Assembly: GCF_017487405.1 (NCBI RefSeq)
Contig: NZ_CP062222.1
Location: forward strand, 2,961,001-3,025,000
Length of the DNA stretch: 64,000 nt
Reading direction: 5' to 3'
Origin: Brevundimonas goettingensis
Lineage (GTDB): Bacteria; Pseudomonadota; Alphaproteobacteria; Caulobacterales; Caulobacteraceae
Shown: positions 24,976 to 33,840 of the stretch, piece after piece
Layout of the letters: each line of letters starts with the position of its first letter
How positions within the stretch are numbered: position 1 is the first letter of the stretch
Position numbers and translations under genes: made by a program
Notes under the pieces: generated by a model
Seen by the model: the letters and a program-made list of their open reading frames with translations, nothing else
The model's database searches: none
Told to the model about the DNA's origin: nothing

Positions 24976-26376
24976 TCACTGCGGATTATACGCCGCCGGC
25001 ATGCCGCTCGCCTGCGTCCCGCCGTTGCGATAGCGGTCGCGCAGCAGGAACTGACGGCTCGAGATCGGCTGTTCCTGACCGGCGATGAAGACATTGGTCG
25101 CCGTGGTCAGAGGCTCCAGCGGATCGCCGGTCCAGACCACGACGTCGGCGGCTGCGCCGGGCGTCAGCTCGCCCGCCTGACCGGCCTCGCCGAAGATCTT
25201 CGCCGGATTGATCGTCATTGCCGCGATGGCCGCCGCATAGGGCAGACCGTGGGACACGGCGTTGCCGGCGTTGTAGCGCATCTCGCGGGCGCGGTGGATC
25301 GAGCCCTCATTGCCCTTGATGGCGATGGTCACCCCGGCCGCGTTCAGGGCCGCCGCATTCTCCATCCGCGCCGCCCGGGTCTCGAAGTTTCCGGGCAGGT
25401 TGTCGATCGGGTTGATCAGGGCGGGCACGCCCGCGGCGGCGATGTCGGCCGCGACCAGCCAGCCTTCCTCGGCGCCGTCCAGGATGACCTTGACGCCCTC
25501 CTCCTTGGCCAGACGCAGCACCTGCTGGATGTCCGCCGCGCGATGCACGGTGACGATCAGCGGCATGGTCCCGTTGGCGACCGGGATCAGGGCCTCCAGA
25601 TCGGCGCGCGACAGGCTGAGATCGCGCAGGGCGGCGCGGTCATAGGCCGCCTTGTTGCGGGCATAGAGGCGGACCTCGGCCAGGGTTTCCTTGAACTGGA
25701 TGAACTCGGCCCCGCGCGCGCCGCCGGCGACACGGGCGCCCGCCTCGCCGAACGGGGCGATCATGGCCACGCGCGGCTTGATTAGGATGTCATTGCCCTG
25801 CGCCAGGGTGATGATGGCCGCCTGACCGGCGAACAGGCCTGGCGACTGCAGACCACCGCCGCCCAGCCCGGCGAAATCGTCCTCGCCGTCGTCCTTGTGG
25901 TTGCCGCCGCCGCCACCCGGATGGTTCGGCACGACGATGGCGCGGGTGATGCCGCCCAGACGCGCCACCGGCAGGGTGAAGGACCAGGGGTCGAGGCCAT
26001 ACGACACGTCGAACGACGCCGAGATCGTATTGGCGCCGCTGGCCAGATCGTTGGAGCCCTGCACCGAGGACACTTCCGAGCCGCCGAGGCCGCTGTCGAC
26101 CGCGATGAAGCCGGGCGAGACCGTCTTGCCCGTGGCGTCGATGACGCGGGCGCCGGACGGGGCCGGACCGGTCCCGACCGAGACCACCCGGCCGTTCTGG
26201 ATCACCACCGTGCCGTTCTCGATCACCGAGGTCCCGGTCAGCACCTTGCCGCCGGTGATGGCGACCGGAGTGGATTGGGCGAAGGCCGCGCCCCCAAGCG
26301 GAAGTGCGAGGGCGAGGGCCCCAGTGAGGGACACGGCGGCGCCCATGAGGGCGCTCTGGGTCATGAGGCGACGCAT
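24976..26376 (-). CDS. secreted amidohydrolase-family protein lacking the HxH motif
   Basis: This 466-aa protein has a signal peptide (MRRLMTQSALMGAAVSLTGA, cleavage near AFAQ). The amidohydrolase/imidazolonepropionase-like fold is visible in the small beta domain, TVSPGFIAVDSGLGG, LIVTVHRAADIQQVLRLAKE and the C-terminal AAMTINPAKIFG. Where active members have HxH after SPG, this one reads VDSG. It is the second gene of a pair (1-base TGATG overlap with the upstream amidohydrolase). It may be a partner subunit or a divergent enzyme. Confidence 0.8.
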   Translation of the reverse strand: MRRLMTQSALMGAAVSLTGALALALPLGGAAFAQSTPVAITGGKVLTGTSVIENGTVVIQNGRVVSVGTGPAPSGARVIDATGKTVSPGFIAVDSGLGGSEVSSVQGSNDLASGANTISASFDVSYGLDPWSFTLPVARLGGITRAIVVPNHPGGGGGNHKDDGEDDFAGLGGGGLQSPGLFAGQAAIITLAQGNDILIKPRVAMIAPFGEAGARVAGGARGAEFIQFKETLAEVRLYARNKAAYDRAALRDLSLSRADLEALIPVANGTMPLIVTVHRAADIQQVLRLAKEEGVKVILDGAEEGWLVAADIAAAGVPALINPIDNLPGNFETRAARMENAAALNAAGVTIAIKGNEGSIHRAREMRYNAGNAVSHGLPYAAAIAAMTINPAKIFGEAGQAGELTPGAAADVVVWTGDPLEPLTTATNVFIAGQEQPISSRQFLLRDRYRNGGTQASGMPAAYNPQ

Positions 26377-27863
26377 CAGCGGGCTCCCTCGTTCACGGTG
26401 GCGGCCTGCAGGCCATAGCCGGGCTGGCCCAGCTCGAAGTCGGAGGTCGGCTGATAGGCCGGGTCGAACCGGTCGAAGGCCTTGCCGCCGTCGACGAAGA
26501 CCTGATCGGCGCGGGCGTAGACCGAGAAGGGGTCGGCGGACCAGATCACCACATCGGCGCGCTTGCCGGCTTCCAGCGAACCCGTCTGATCGGCGATGCC
26601 GATGGCCTTGGCGGCGTTCAGGGTGAACCAGGCCACCGCCCGTTCTTCCGGAATGTTCAGCCCGGCGGCGCGGCCGGCGGCCAGGGTCGCGGCGGCTTCC
26701 TGATTGAGGCGCTGGGTCAGCTGCGGGTCGTCGGAGTGGATGACCGCGCAGGAACCTTCCGGGGCGTCGACGAGGGCGGCGTTGGATTCGACCGCGTCCA
26801 GACCCTCCATCTTGAAGCCCCACCAACCCGACCACATGGCCGCGCACACGTGCTCGCGGGCCAGCAGGGGTGCGATCTTGTAGGCCTCGATGGCGTGGTG
26901 GAAGGTCGTGACGTGGTAGCCGAACTCCTTGGCGATATCGAGCATGACGATCATCTCGTCGGCCCGGTAGCAGTGGTTCTCGACCAGGATCTTGCCGTCC
27001 AGAACGTCGGCCAGGGTCTCGAGCTGCAGGTTGCGCGTCGGCGGATCGCCCTTGCCCGTGTCGCGCCACTTGTCCCACTTGGCCTTGTAGTCGCGCGCGG
27101 CGATGAAGGCGGCGCGATAGCCGGCGACATTGCCCATGCCGGTGGCCGGCGACTGGTTGCGAGAGCCATAGACGCGGCTGGGGTTTTCGCCGCAGGCCAT
27201 CTTCAGCGAATAGGGGGCGTCGGGCAGCTTCATGCCCTGAACGCTCATCGCCGGGATGTTGCGCAGGGTCACGCCGCGACCGCCGAACAGATTGGCCGAA
27301 CCGGGCAGGATGTGAAGGGTGGTCACCCCGCCGGCGCGGGCGGTGTTGAAGCCCGGATCCTGCGGCCAGACCGAATGCTCGGCCCAGACCTGGGCGGTAT
27401 TGGGGTTGGTCGCCTCGTTGCCGTCCGACATCCCCTGCACGCCCGGCGAAGGATAGACGCCGAGGTGCGAGTGCACGTCGATCACGCCCGGGGTCACCCA
27501 GCGGCCGCGCGCGTCGATGACCGTATAGCCGGCCGGAACGGCCAGATCGGCGCCGCCGACCGCCTGCACCTTGCCGTCGGCCATCAGGACGACGCCGTTC
27601 TCGATCTTCTGGCCTGTGCCGGTGAAGACGGTCGCGCCCACGATCGCCGAGTTCTGGCGCGGCAGGGGCTGGTAGGTCGAGGGATAGGGGTCGCGGTTGG
27701 CCGCATAGTCGAGGCCGGTCGCCAGCGGCTCAGGCCCCTTGTTTTCCGTGCCGGCCGTCGAGGAGGAGGTTCCGGTCGTGGCGCAGGCCGACAGACCGAG
27801 CGCGCCGACCATGGCGCAGGCGAGCACGCCGAGGCTGGCTCCCCGCAGGCGAGACATCTTCAT
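26376..27863 (-). CDS. secreted/lipoprotein amidohydrolase
   Basis: This 495-aa protein has a signal peptide with candidate lipobox LSAC (about residues 24-27), then an amidohydrolase barrel with the metal motif VIDVHSHLG, further His at TTFHHAIEAY and the Asp in VIHSDDPQLTQR. It resembles alphaproteobacterial periplasmic amidohydrolases paired with a second homologue, as here. The substrate is unknown. The active-site residues are complete, unlike those of its downstream partner. Confidence 0.85.
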   Translation of the reverse strand: MKMSRLRGASLGVLACAMVGALGLSACATTGTSSSTAGTENKGPEPLATGLDYAANRDPYPSTYQPLPRQNSAIVGATVFTGTGQKIENGVVLMADGKVQAVGGADLAVPAGYTVIDARGRWVTPGVIDVHSHLGVYPSPGVQGMSDGNEATNPNTAQVWAEHSVWPQDPGFNTARAGGVTTLHILPGSANLFGGRGVTLRNIPAMSVQGMKLPDAPYSLKMACGENPSRVYGSRNQSPATGMGNVAGYRAAFIAARDYKAKWDKWRDTGKGDPPTRNLQLETLADVLDGKILVENHCYRADEMIVMLDIAKEFGYHVTTFHHAIEAYKIAPLLAREHVCAAMWSGWWGFKMEGLDAVESNAALVDAPEGSCAVIHSDDPQLTQRLNQEAAATLAAGRAAGLNIPEERAVAWFTLNAAKAIGIADQTGSLEAGKRADVVIWSADPFSVYARADQVFVDGGKAFDRFDPAYQPTSDFELGQPGYGLQAATVNEGAR

Positions 27864-27950
27864 GGATATTCCCCGTGTCCCCGACCACCGCCGGGCTTTC
27901 CGAACGGCGACATAGAAACGGTGCGTTCCCCGACCTGTAAAGGTCGAAAA

Positions 27951-28232
27951 TCAGGAAGCGGACAATCTTGTCCGGACCGCCTCGTCGTCCAGATTGTCTA
28001 CCGCGATCATCTTCAACCGGGACTGGGCGCCCCGCATCAGGTCGACCGACGATCGCGGAACACCGAGCGCTTTCGCCAACAGTTTCACAAGGGCTTCATT
28101 CGCCTCGCCTTCTACCGGACGGGCGCGGACGCGGACTTTCAACACAGGCCGTCCATCCGCATCGACATCCCATCCGTCCACCCGATCGGCGGAGGCTCCG
28201 GGAGTCAGCCTGACGGCGAGGCGAGCGGTCAC
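27951..28232 (-). CDS. DUF167 family protein
   Basis: This 93-aa protein has the DUF167 (YggU) pattern [29 protein letters not shown] and [20 protein letters not shown]. The start is GTG 28232 (VTARLAV). These small alpha/beta proteins often sit beside ribosomal or electron-transfer genes; biochemical role unknown. It is 27 bases downstream of etfA on the same strand and may be co-transcribed. Confidence 0.85.
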   Translation of the reverse strand: MTARLAVRLTPGASADRVDGWDVDADGRPVLKVRVRARPVEGEANEALVKLLAKALGVPRSSVDLMRGAQSRLKMIAVDNLDDEAVRTRLSAS

Positions 28233-28258
28233 GCCCGCCCCGCGATCAGTGCAGTCAT

Positions 28259-29188
28259 TTAACCCAGAGCGCTCATCAGCTCGGGGACGATGGTCTTGTA
28301 GTCGCCGACGATGCCGTAGTCCGCGACCTGGAAGATCGGGGCGTCGGGATCCTTGTTGATGGCGACGATGGTCTTGGAGTCCTTCATCCCGGCCAGGTGC
28401 TGGATGGCGCCCGAGATGCCGATGGCGATGTAGAGCTGCGGCGCGACGACCTTGCCGGTCTGGCCGACCTGATAGTCGTTCGGGGCGTAGCCCGCGTCGA
28501 CCGCGGCGCGCGAGGCGCCGATGGCGGCGCCCAGCTTGTCGGCCAGGGGCTCCATCACGGCGTGGAACTCTTCCGACGAACCGAGAGCGCGACCGCCCGA
28601 GACGATGATCTTGGCGGCGCCCAGTTCCGGACGGTCCGACTTGACCAGCTCTTCGCCGACGAACGACGCCTTGCCGGCCTCGACGCCGGAGACGGTCTCG
28701 ACCGGAGCCGAGCCGCCCTCAGCCGCCGCCGCGAAGCCCGTCGGGCGCACGGTGATGACCTTCTTGGCGTCGGACGACTGGATCGTCTCCAGCGCATTGC
28801 CGGCGTAGATCGGGCGCACGAAGGTATCGGCGCTCACGACCTCGACGATGTCCGAGATCGGGGCGACGTCCAGCTTGGCGGCCAGGCGCGGCATGAAATT
28901 CTTGCCGTCCATGGTCGCGGGCGAGAGGATGGCGTCATAGCCGCCGGCGAGGGCCAGAACGGTCTCCTCGACGTCCTCGGCCAGCTGGTGGCCCAGGCCG
29001 GCGCTTTCGGCCAACAGGACCTTGCGGACGCCGGCGATCTTCGCGGCGCTGTCGGCCGCGGCCTTCGCGCCCGAACCCACGACCAGGACGTCAACGTCGC
29101 CGCCGATGGCCAGAGCCGCCGTCACGGTCTTGTTGGTGGTGTCGCGGACAGCCGAACCGTCGTGGTCGGCGATGACGAGAACGGCCAT
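28259..29188 (-). CDS. etfA: electron transfer flavoprotein alpha subunit
   Basis: This 309-aa protein binds FAD and, with EtfB, carries electrons from acyl-CoA dehydrogenases to the quinone pool. The C-terminal FAD domain shows [38 protein letters not shown] and [20 protein letters not shown]. It starts one base after etfB ends, so the pair is a tight operon. Confidence 0.95.
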   Translation of the reverse strand: MAVLVIADHDGSAVRDTTNKTVTAALAIGGDVDVLVVGSGAKAAADSAAKIAGVRKVLLAESAGLGHQLAEDVEETVLALAGGYDAILSPATMDGKNFMPRLAAKLDVAPISDIVEVVSADTFVRPIYAGNALETIQSSDAKKVITVRPTGFAAAAEGGSAPVETVSGVEAGKASFVGEELVKSDRPELGAAKIIVSGGRALGSSEEFHAVMEPLADKLGAAIGASRAAVDAGYAPNDYQVGQTGKVVAPQLYIAIGISGAIQHLAGMKDSKTIVAINKDPDAPIFQVADYGIVGDYKTIVPELMSALG

Positions 29189-29189
29189 C

Positions 29190-29954
29190 TTACAGCGCTC
29201 CTGCGGTCTTGAGCTTGGACACGAGTTCGGCGGCGTCGGCCACCTTGATCCCGGCGGAGCGGGTGGCGGGGGCGGTCACCTTGACCACCTTCAGCCGGTC
29301 GGCGACGTCCACGCCATAGTCGGCGACCGCCTTGACGGCGATCTCCTTCTTCTTGGCCTTCATGATGTTGGGCAGGGACGCGTAGCGCGGCGTGTTCAGG
29401 CGCAGGTCCACGGTCACGACCGCCGGCAGGGTCGCCGCCAGGGTCTGCAGGCCGCCGTCGACCTCACGCGTCACGGTCGCCTTGCCGCCGGCGATCTCGA
29501 TCTTCGAGGCGAAGGTGGCTTGCGGCCAGTCCAGCAGGGCCGCCAGCATCTGGCCGACGGCGTTGTTGTCGCCGTCGATCGACTGTTTGCCCATCAGGAC
29601 CAGATCGGGCTTCTCTTCCTCGACCACGGCCTTGAGCAGCTTGGCGACCGCCAGAGGCTCCAGATCAGCGTCCGACTGGATCAGGATGCCGCGGTCGGCG
29701 CCCATGGCCAGGGCGGTGCGGATGGTTTCCTGGGCCTGGGTCACGCCGATGGAGACGACCACGATCTCGGCGGCGGTGCCGGCGGCGTGGTGTTCCTTGC
29801 CTTCCTTCAGGCGCACGGCCTCTTCGACGGCGATTTCGTCGAACGGGTTCATGCTCATCTTGACGTTGGCGAGATCGACGCCCGTCTGATCCGCCTTGAC
29901 GCGGGCCTTGACGTTATAGTCGATCACCCGTTTGACGGGGACGAGTACCTTCAT
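29190..29954 (-). CDS. etfB: electron transfer flavoprotein beta subunit
   Basis: This 254-aa protein starts at ATG 29954 ([17 protein letters not shown]), the usual family start; the five codons upstream are excluded. It contains the AMP-binding-region residues [11 protein letters not shown] and the EtfB signature [15 protein letters not shown]. It forms the heterodimer with the downstream etfA product. Confidence 0.95.
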   Translation of the reverse strand: MKVLVPVKRVIDYNVKARVKADQTGVDLANVKMSMNPFDEIAVEEAVRLKEGKEHHAAGTAAEIVVVSIGVTQAQETIRTALAMGADRGILIQSDADLEPLAVAKLLKAVVEEEKPDLVLMGKQSIDGDNNAVGQMLAALLDWPQATFASKIEIAGGKATVTREVDGGLQTLAATLPAVVTVDLRLNTPRYASLPNIMKAKKKEIAVKAVADYGVDVADRLKVVKVTAPATRSAGIKVADAAELVSKLKTAGAL

Positions 29955-30083
29955 GGGAAGCCTATCCATATCTTCGTCGAATTGTTGGGGCAGGGAATGG
30001 TACGGGGCGAAGCCCCTGTCAACGTAACGTAGCGTGAACTAAATGGGCCCAGCCGCTCGAAAAGTTTGCCGTAGAGAGACCTG

Positions 30084-30422
30084 ATGAAACGCTTCCTGAG
30101 CATCAAACGCCTGAGCTTCATGTTCTTCGGCCTCTTCGCGGTTCTTGTCGCGGGCGCCATGACCTTCCAGGCCTTCTGGCTGAATCCCGGCAAACGCTGC
30201 GAGGCCGACGGCAACTGGTACGACGTCGAAAGCCGCACCTGCGCGACCCCGATCTACATTCCCGACATCACCCACCGCCCCGCCGGCGTAACCCGCGCCG
30301 AGGCCTCGGCCGCCAAGAATGCCGAACTGGTCAAGCTGGAAAACCAGGCCGTGGTCCAGCAGGCCGCCATCGACGCCGCCGTCCAGAAGGAGCGGGCCAA
30401 GATGAAGGCCGAGGGCCACTGA
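30084..30422 (+). CDS. membrane-anchored hypothetical protein
   Basis: This 112-aa protein has an N-terminal anchor (about residues 10-30, SFMFFGLFAVLVAGAMTFQAF), a short two-Cys region (KRCEADGNWYDVESRTCATP) and a C-terminal helix rich in Ala, Gln and Lys. The two Cys could form a disulfide in the periplasm. Function unknown. Confidence 0.65.
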   Translation: MKRFLSIKRLSFMFFGLFAVLVAGAMTFQAFWLNPGKRCEADGNWYDVESRTCATPIYIPDITHRPAGVTRAEASAAKNAELVKLENQAVVQQAAIDAAVQKERAKMKAEGH

Positions 30423-30431
30423 TCCCTCCTT

Positions 30432-30464
30432 CCGCTCATCCCGCCGAAAGCCGGGATCCAGATG
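30432..30464 (+). repeat. degenerate family 1 palindromic element
   Basis: CCGCTCATCCCGCCGAAAGC, continuing to CCGGGATCCAG, resembles the unit at 17203 but carries several substitutions. It lies between two short rightward genes. Confidence 0.5.
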
Positions 30465-30504
30465 CAGAGGCGGCCTGGGCCGCAGGACGTGATAGAGTCT
30501 CGGC

Positions 30505-30690
30505 ATGAGCGACACCGGCGACGACACCCCGACCGACGACATTCCCGGCGAAACCCCGATCCAGAAGGCTCTGCGCCTGAAGAAGGCGATCCAGGACGCC
30601 AAGCCCAAGCCGCCTCGCGGCGGCCGCTTCCAGCGCGAACAGGCCGCCCGCGTCGCCGCCGGCAAGTCCAAGCCCTGGATGTCGAAGTAA
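30505..30690 (+). CDS. small basic hypothetical protein
   Basis: This 61-aa protein has an acidic start (MSDTGDDTPTDDIPGET), then a basic helix (IQKALRLKKAIQDAKPKPP) and ends with RVAAGKSKPWMSK. It looks like a conserved alphaproteobacterial small protein. Function unknown. Confidence 0.6.
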   Translation: MSDTGDDTPTDDIPGETPIQKALRLKKAIQDAKPKPPRGGRFQREQAARVAAGKSKPWMSK

Positions 30691-30694
30691 AACG

Positions 30695-31267
30695 CTAGCG
30701 CGTCCCGCCCGGAACCCATTTCACATCGTCCGCCCCGTTGCGATTGGCGCGTCGGGCGGCGACGAACAGGTGGTCGGACAGGCGGTTCAGATAGCGCAGG
30801 GCCTCGTGCGTCACCGGGGTTCCGGTCTCGACCAGACGGATGGCGTCACGCTCGGCCCGGCGCGCCACGGTGCGCGCCAGATGCAGATAGGTGGCCAAGG
30901 GCGAGCCGCCCGGCAGGATGAAGCTGTCCAGCGCCTTCAGGCTCTCGTTCATCCAGTCGATCTCGGCCTCCAGCCGGTCGATCTGCGAGGCGACGATGCG
31001 CAGCGCCTCCCATTTCGGCGGCGGATCCAGAGGCGTGGCGAGGTCGGCGCCCAGATCGAACAGCTCGTTCTGGATGCGGGCCAGCATGGCGTCGATGCGG
31101 TCGTTCTGGCCGGAATGCAGCCGGGCCACGCCGATCACGGCGTTCAGCTCGTCCACCGTCCCATAGGCCTCGACCCGGACGTCGGTCTTGGACACCCGCG
31201 TGCCCGAGGCCAGGCCGGTCGTCCCGGCGTCCCCGGTGCGGGTGTAGATCTTGTTCAGGACAACCAA
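30695..31267 (-). CDS. cob(I)yrinic acid a,c-diamide adenosyltransferase (PduO type)
   Basis: This 190-aa protein transfers adenosyl from ATP to cob(I)alamin. N-terminal IYTRTGDAGTTGLASGTRVS (ATP loop) and the C-terminal HLARTVARRAERDAIRLVE and LNRLSDHLFVAAR match the PduO/MMAB type, not CobA. It overlaps no neighbour and ends near the small basic gene. Adenosylcobalamin would serve enzymes such as methylmalonyl-CoA mutase. Confidence 0.92.
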   Translation of the reverse strand: MVVLNKIYTRTGDAGTTGLASGTRVSKTDVRVEAYGTVDELNAVIGVARLHSGQNDRIDAMLARIQNELFDLGADLATPLDPPPKWEALRIVASQIDRLEAEIDWMNESLKALDSFILPGGSPLATYLHLARTVARRAERDAIRLVETGTPVTHEALRYLNRLSDHLFVAARRANRNGADDVKWVPGGTR

Positions 31268-31271
31268 GGCG

Positions 31272-31478
31272 TCAGGCCCCGTGCGTCGATTTCCACCACA
31301 GGCCGGCGACCAGAATCACCACCGCCGTGGCCTGCAGGGCGACGCGCAACCGCATCAGCTTGTTGGAATTGGACCGCGCATAGTCCCCGCCCCGGTAGAG
31401 CGAATACAGACCGAAGCCCAGGGTGATCGCCACGGCCAGGATCGACAGCGGGATCAGGATGTTGAAGACCATTTCCAT
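31272..31478 (-). CDS. HIG1-domain twin transmembrane protein
   Basis: This 68-aa protein has two TM spans (about residues 5-27 and 46-63) around YRGGDYARSNSNKLMRLRV, the HIG1 domain signature. HIG1 proteins associate with cytochrome oxidase in mitochondria and alphaproteobacteria, so a role in respiratory-complex assembly is plausible. It lies 4 bases upstream of the adenosyltransferase start on the same strand. Confidence 0.85.
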   Translation of the reverse strand: MEMVFNILIPLSILAVAITLGFGLYSLYRGGDYARSNSNKLMRLRVALQATAVVILVAGLWWKSTHGA

Positions 31479-31527
31479 GCCCCGACCCTAACCCATCGCC
31501 GACGGGGACGGGAGCGGATTTCGCGTC

Positions 31528-32496
31528 CTAACCCTTCGACCGCCCCCGATAGAGCATAGCGACGTCGCAGCGGGCGTAGCGCGCCCCGAACCGGGCCATG
31601 ATGTCCGCGTCGTGAACGAAGCCCAGCTTCTCATAGAGGTGGATGGCCGGGGCGCATTTCGAGTTGGTCAGCAGATAGAGGGTCTCGGCGCCCAGTTCGC
31701 CTGCCCGGGCGATGGCGGCCTCCAGCAGCACCTCCCCGACCTTGAGCCCCCGCGCGGTTTCGCGCACCCCCATCTTGGTCAGTTCGAACTGGTTCTCGCC
31801 GGTCTTCTGCAGGGCGCAGGTCCCGACCACGCCGAGATCGCCGGCCTTCGCGAACAGGATGTCGCCGCCCGGCGCGAGGATGCGCGCCTGCGGATTCTCC
31901 AGCACCTCCCGGTCCGTCGGCTCCAGCACGAACATCGAGGAGATCCATTCGGCGTTGATGTCGTGGAAGTCTCCGGCCCGGCTGTCGTCGAAGGGCAGAA
32001 TCTCGACCGTCGGCCGTGCGCCGGCCTTGCCCCACTGATCGAGAGGCTTTTCGGTCAATTTCGCTTCGATGGCGTCCAGCTGTTCCAACAGATTCCCCTT
32101 CAACTCCGCGCACAGGGCGACCACGGCCGCCTCCACCGCCGGCCAGACGGCGACGCGCGACCGGGCCATCAGTTCCAGACCCTCGGGGCTCAGCCGCACC
32201 GTGCGGCGACGGCGGTCGGCCGAGGCGGCGGCGGCCTCGACCAGCCCCATCTCCGTCAGCTTCGCCAAGGTGCGGGTCACGCCGGGCTGGCTGACCCCGG
32301 TCGCCTCGACCAGATCGCCGACGCCGAGCGGTCCATGCCGGTCCAGCGCCGCCAGCACCGGATACTGAGCCGGCTGCACCCGCAGACCGGCCTGCTCGAC
32401 CACCTTGAGCACATCCGCCTGCATGCTCTCGCCGATCCGCTTCAGGCGGCTGCCGAGGAACAGATAGGGCCGTTCGCGAATGACGTCGGAGACCAT
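31528..32496 (-). CDS. MarR-family regulator fused to GNAT acetyltransferase
   Basis: This 322-aa protein has a MarR winged helix in residues 1-140 (GDLVEATGVSQPGVTRTLAK as helix-turn-helix, then ADRRRRTVRLSPEG as wing). A GNAT domain fills residues ~165-322 (KVGEVLLEAAIARAGELGAE and LYEKLGFVHD, the CoA-binding pattern). Such fusions couple DNA binding to acyl-CoA or small-molecule sensing. ATG 32496 is chosen because the MarR fold starts there; an upstream frame to 32598 runs through AT-rich promoter repeats. Confidence 0.85.
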   Translation of the reverse strand: MVSDVIRERPYLFLGSRLKRIGESMQADVLKVVEQAGLRVQPAQYPVLAALDRHGPLGVGDLVEATGVSQPGVTRTLAKLTEMGLVEAAAASADRRRRTVRLSPEGLELMARSRVAVWPAVEAAVVALCAELKGNLLEQLDAIEAKLTEKPLDQWGKAGARPTVEILPFDDSRAGDFHDINAEWISSMFVLEPTDREVLENPQARILAPGGDILFAKAGDLGVVGTCALQKTGENQFELTKMGVRETARGLKVGEVLLEAAIARAGELGAETLYLLTNSKCAPAIHLYEKLGFVHDADIMARFGARYARCDVAMLYRGRSKG

Positions 32497-32508
32497 GGCG
32501 CACCCAGC

Positions 32509-32540
32509 TATATAACTCGATATATAACTATGTATGTAAC
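32509..32540 (-). promoter_or_regulatory. AT-rich operator-like direct repeats upstream of MarR-GNAT gene
   Basis: TATATAACT occurs at 32509-32517 and 32521-32529, 12 bases apart, followed by ATGTATGTAAC. This is a sharp AT island in very GC-rich DNA, 13 bases upstream of the regulator start and between divergent genes. It probably contains the promoter and autoregulatory site of the MarR protein. Confidence 0.5.
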
Positions 32541-32639
32541 GTGTTTCGGTCAAGCGGGTTAACGCTCCGGTGACCGTGTTCGCTGGCGCCTTGGTCAACC
32601 TTTCCTGCGTACGGTGGCGCTTCCTCCCCGGAACCCTTG

Positions 32640-33767
32640 ATGACCGACCGCTCGATCCGAAACCTGGCCAATCTGCAAGACTCGGCGTCGACAGCCCGGG
32701 TCCTGAACCTCACGGCCGTCCATCGCGAGCACGGCCATACCGAGGATTGGTCCGACGCGCCCCTGTTCAGGAACCCGCTGCTCAACCGGGCCATGATCAT
32801 CAAGCACCGGCTGCGCCGCGACGAAGTCGACCGGTTCCGGCTGCGCCGTCACGTGGCCACCAAGATCGTCCTGCCCATCGACGCCGGCGACCTGCGCGTC
32901 GGCGGCCGCTACATCTTCGTCGGCGAGATCGGCTACGAAGCCACGATGCAGCAGGTCTTCGGCATCGGTCACGACCACCCTGACCTCGCCACCCTGAAGG
33001 TCATGGACACCCTGCCCGGCCTGGACCCCTTCCTGTTGCGCGAAGCCCTGCGCCGCAACGGAGTCACCCCGGCGACCTGCTATTTCAACCTGTCGGAGGC
33101 CGACCTGGGGGCCATGATCGCCTTCGTCGGCGAGGAAATCACCCCGCTGGTCGATCTGTCGATGGGCCCGGACGCTGACCTTTCGGCCGAAAACCCGGTC
33201 GCCCGCCTGACCGACAAGATCCTGTCCAACTCGGCCGGCGACGACCTCTCGGCGCTCGGCATGACGCTGCGTCTGCGGCCCGAAGAGTATGAGGAAGGCA
33301 TCTTCTGCTGGAAGGGCTTCCTCTATTACAAATGGGTTCTGCGCGGCGTCATCGGCGACGTCGGAGCGGTCGTCGAGGCGGTGCGGACGGTCAAGCCGCG
33401 CGGCCGTCCGACGGACCAGCAATATGTCGCCCTCGACCGCAGCCGCGAGACGGTGCGACGCCGCATCCAGTCCACCTGCGACAGCACCGCGACCATGCTG
33501 CGCGTCTATGATGACGCTTTCATCGGTCTGACGCAGGAAGGCGACCCGGCCGGCTTCCGCGACTTCCTGCGCGACGCCCCGCACCTGTTCGCCAAGCTGG
33601 GCGAGCGGCTGGGCGCGGTCCAGCACATCGTCAGCTTCTGGAAATACCGGATGGCGCCCGGCAAGCCCATGCCGTCGCCGGAAGAACTGCTGGATCTCCT
33701 CGCCGACTTCGAGGTCAGCCTGACCGGCCGCGACGACGTCCCCGGCGGTATTTCCCTGGCGGCCTAG
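32640..33767 (+). CDS. conserved hypothetical protein
   Basis: This 375-aa soluble protein has no signal peptide. It has an N-terminal basic segment (IIKHRLRRDEVDRFRLRRHV), a region with acidic and aromatic residues (EYEEGIFCWKGFLYYKWVLR near residues 220-240), and a helical C-terminus. Composition and length are those of a genuine gene. It is divergent from the MarR-GNAT gene and convergent with ahcY. No family could be named. Confidence 0.75.
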   Translation: MTDRSIRNLANLQDSASTARVLNLTAVHREHGHTEDWSDAPLFRNPLLNRAMIIKHRLRRDEVDRFRLRRHVATKIVLPIDAGDLRVGGRYIFVGEIGYEATMQQVFGIGHDHPDLATLKVMDTLPGLDPFLLREALRRNGVTPATCYFNLSEADLGAMIAFVGEEITPLVDLSMGPDADLSAENPVARLTDKILSNSAGDDLSALGMTLRLRPEEYEEGIFCWKGFLYYKWVLRGVIGDVGAVVEAVRTVKPRGRPTDQQYVALDRSRETVRRRIQSTCDSTATMLRVYDDAFIGLTQEGDPAGFRDFLRDAPHLFAKLGERLGAVQHIVSFWKYRMAPGKPMPSPEELLDLLADFEVSLTGRDDVPGGISLAA

Positions 33768-33788
33768 ACCCTATCGACGCCAAAAGAA

Positions 33789-33820
33789 AAAGCCCCGCGA
33801 CCGTGTCGCGGGGCTCTTTC
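33789..33820. terminator. bidirectional rho-independent terminator
   Basis: AGCCCCGCGAC pairs with GTCGCGGGGCT, flanked by AAAAGAAAAA on one side and CTTTC on the other. It lies between convergent genes (hypothetical protein and ahcY) and can serve both. Confidence 0.8.
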
Positions 33821-33840
33821 GTTCGGGCTTTCGCCCTCAC

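Noticed and set aside
26736..28262. Long plus-strand frame (508 aa) opposite the amidohydrolase pair and DUF167
   Set aside because: Crosses three real genes of the opposite strand, is Arg/Gly/His-rich, and has no start signal.
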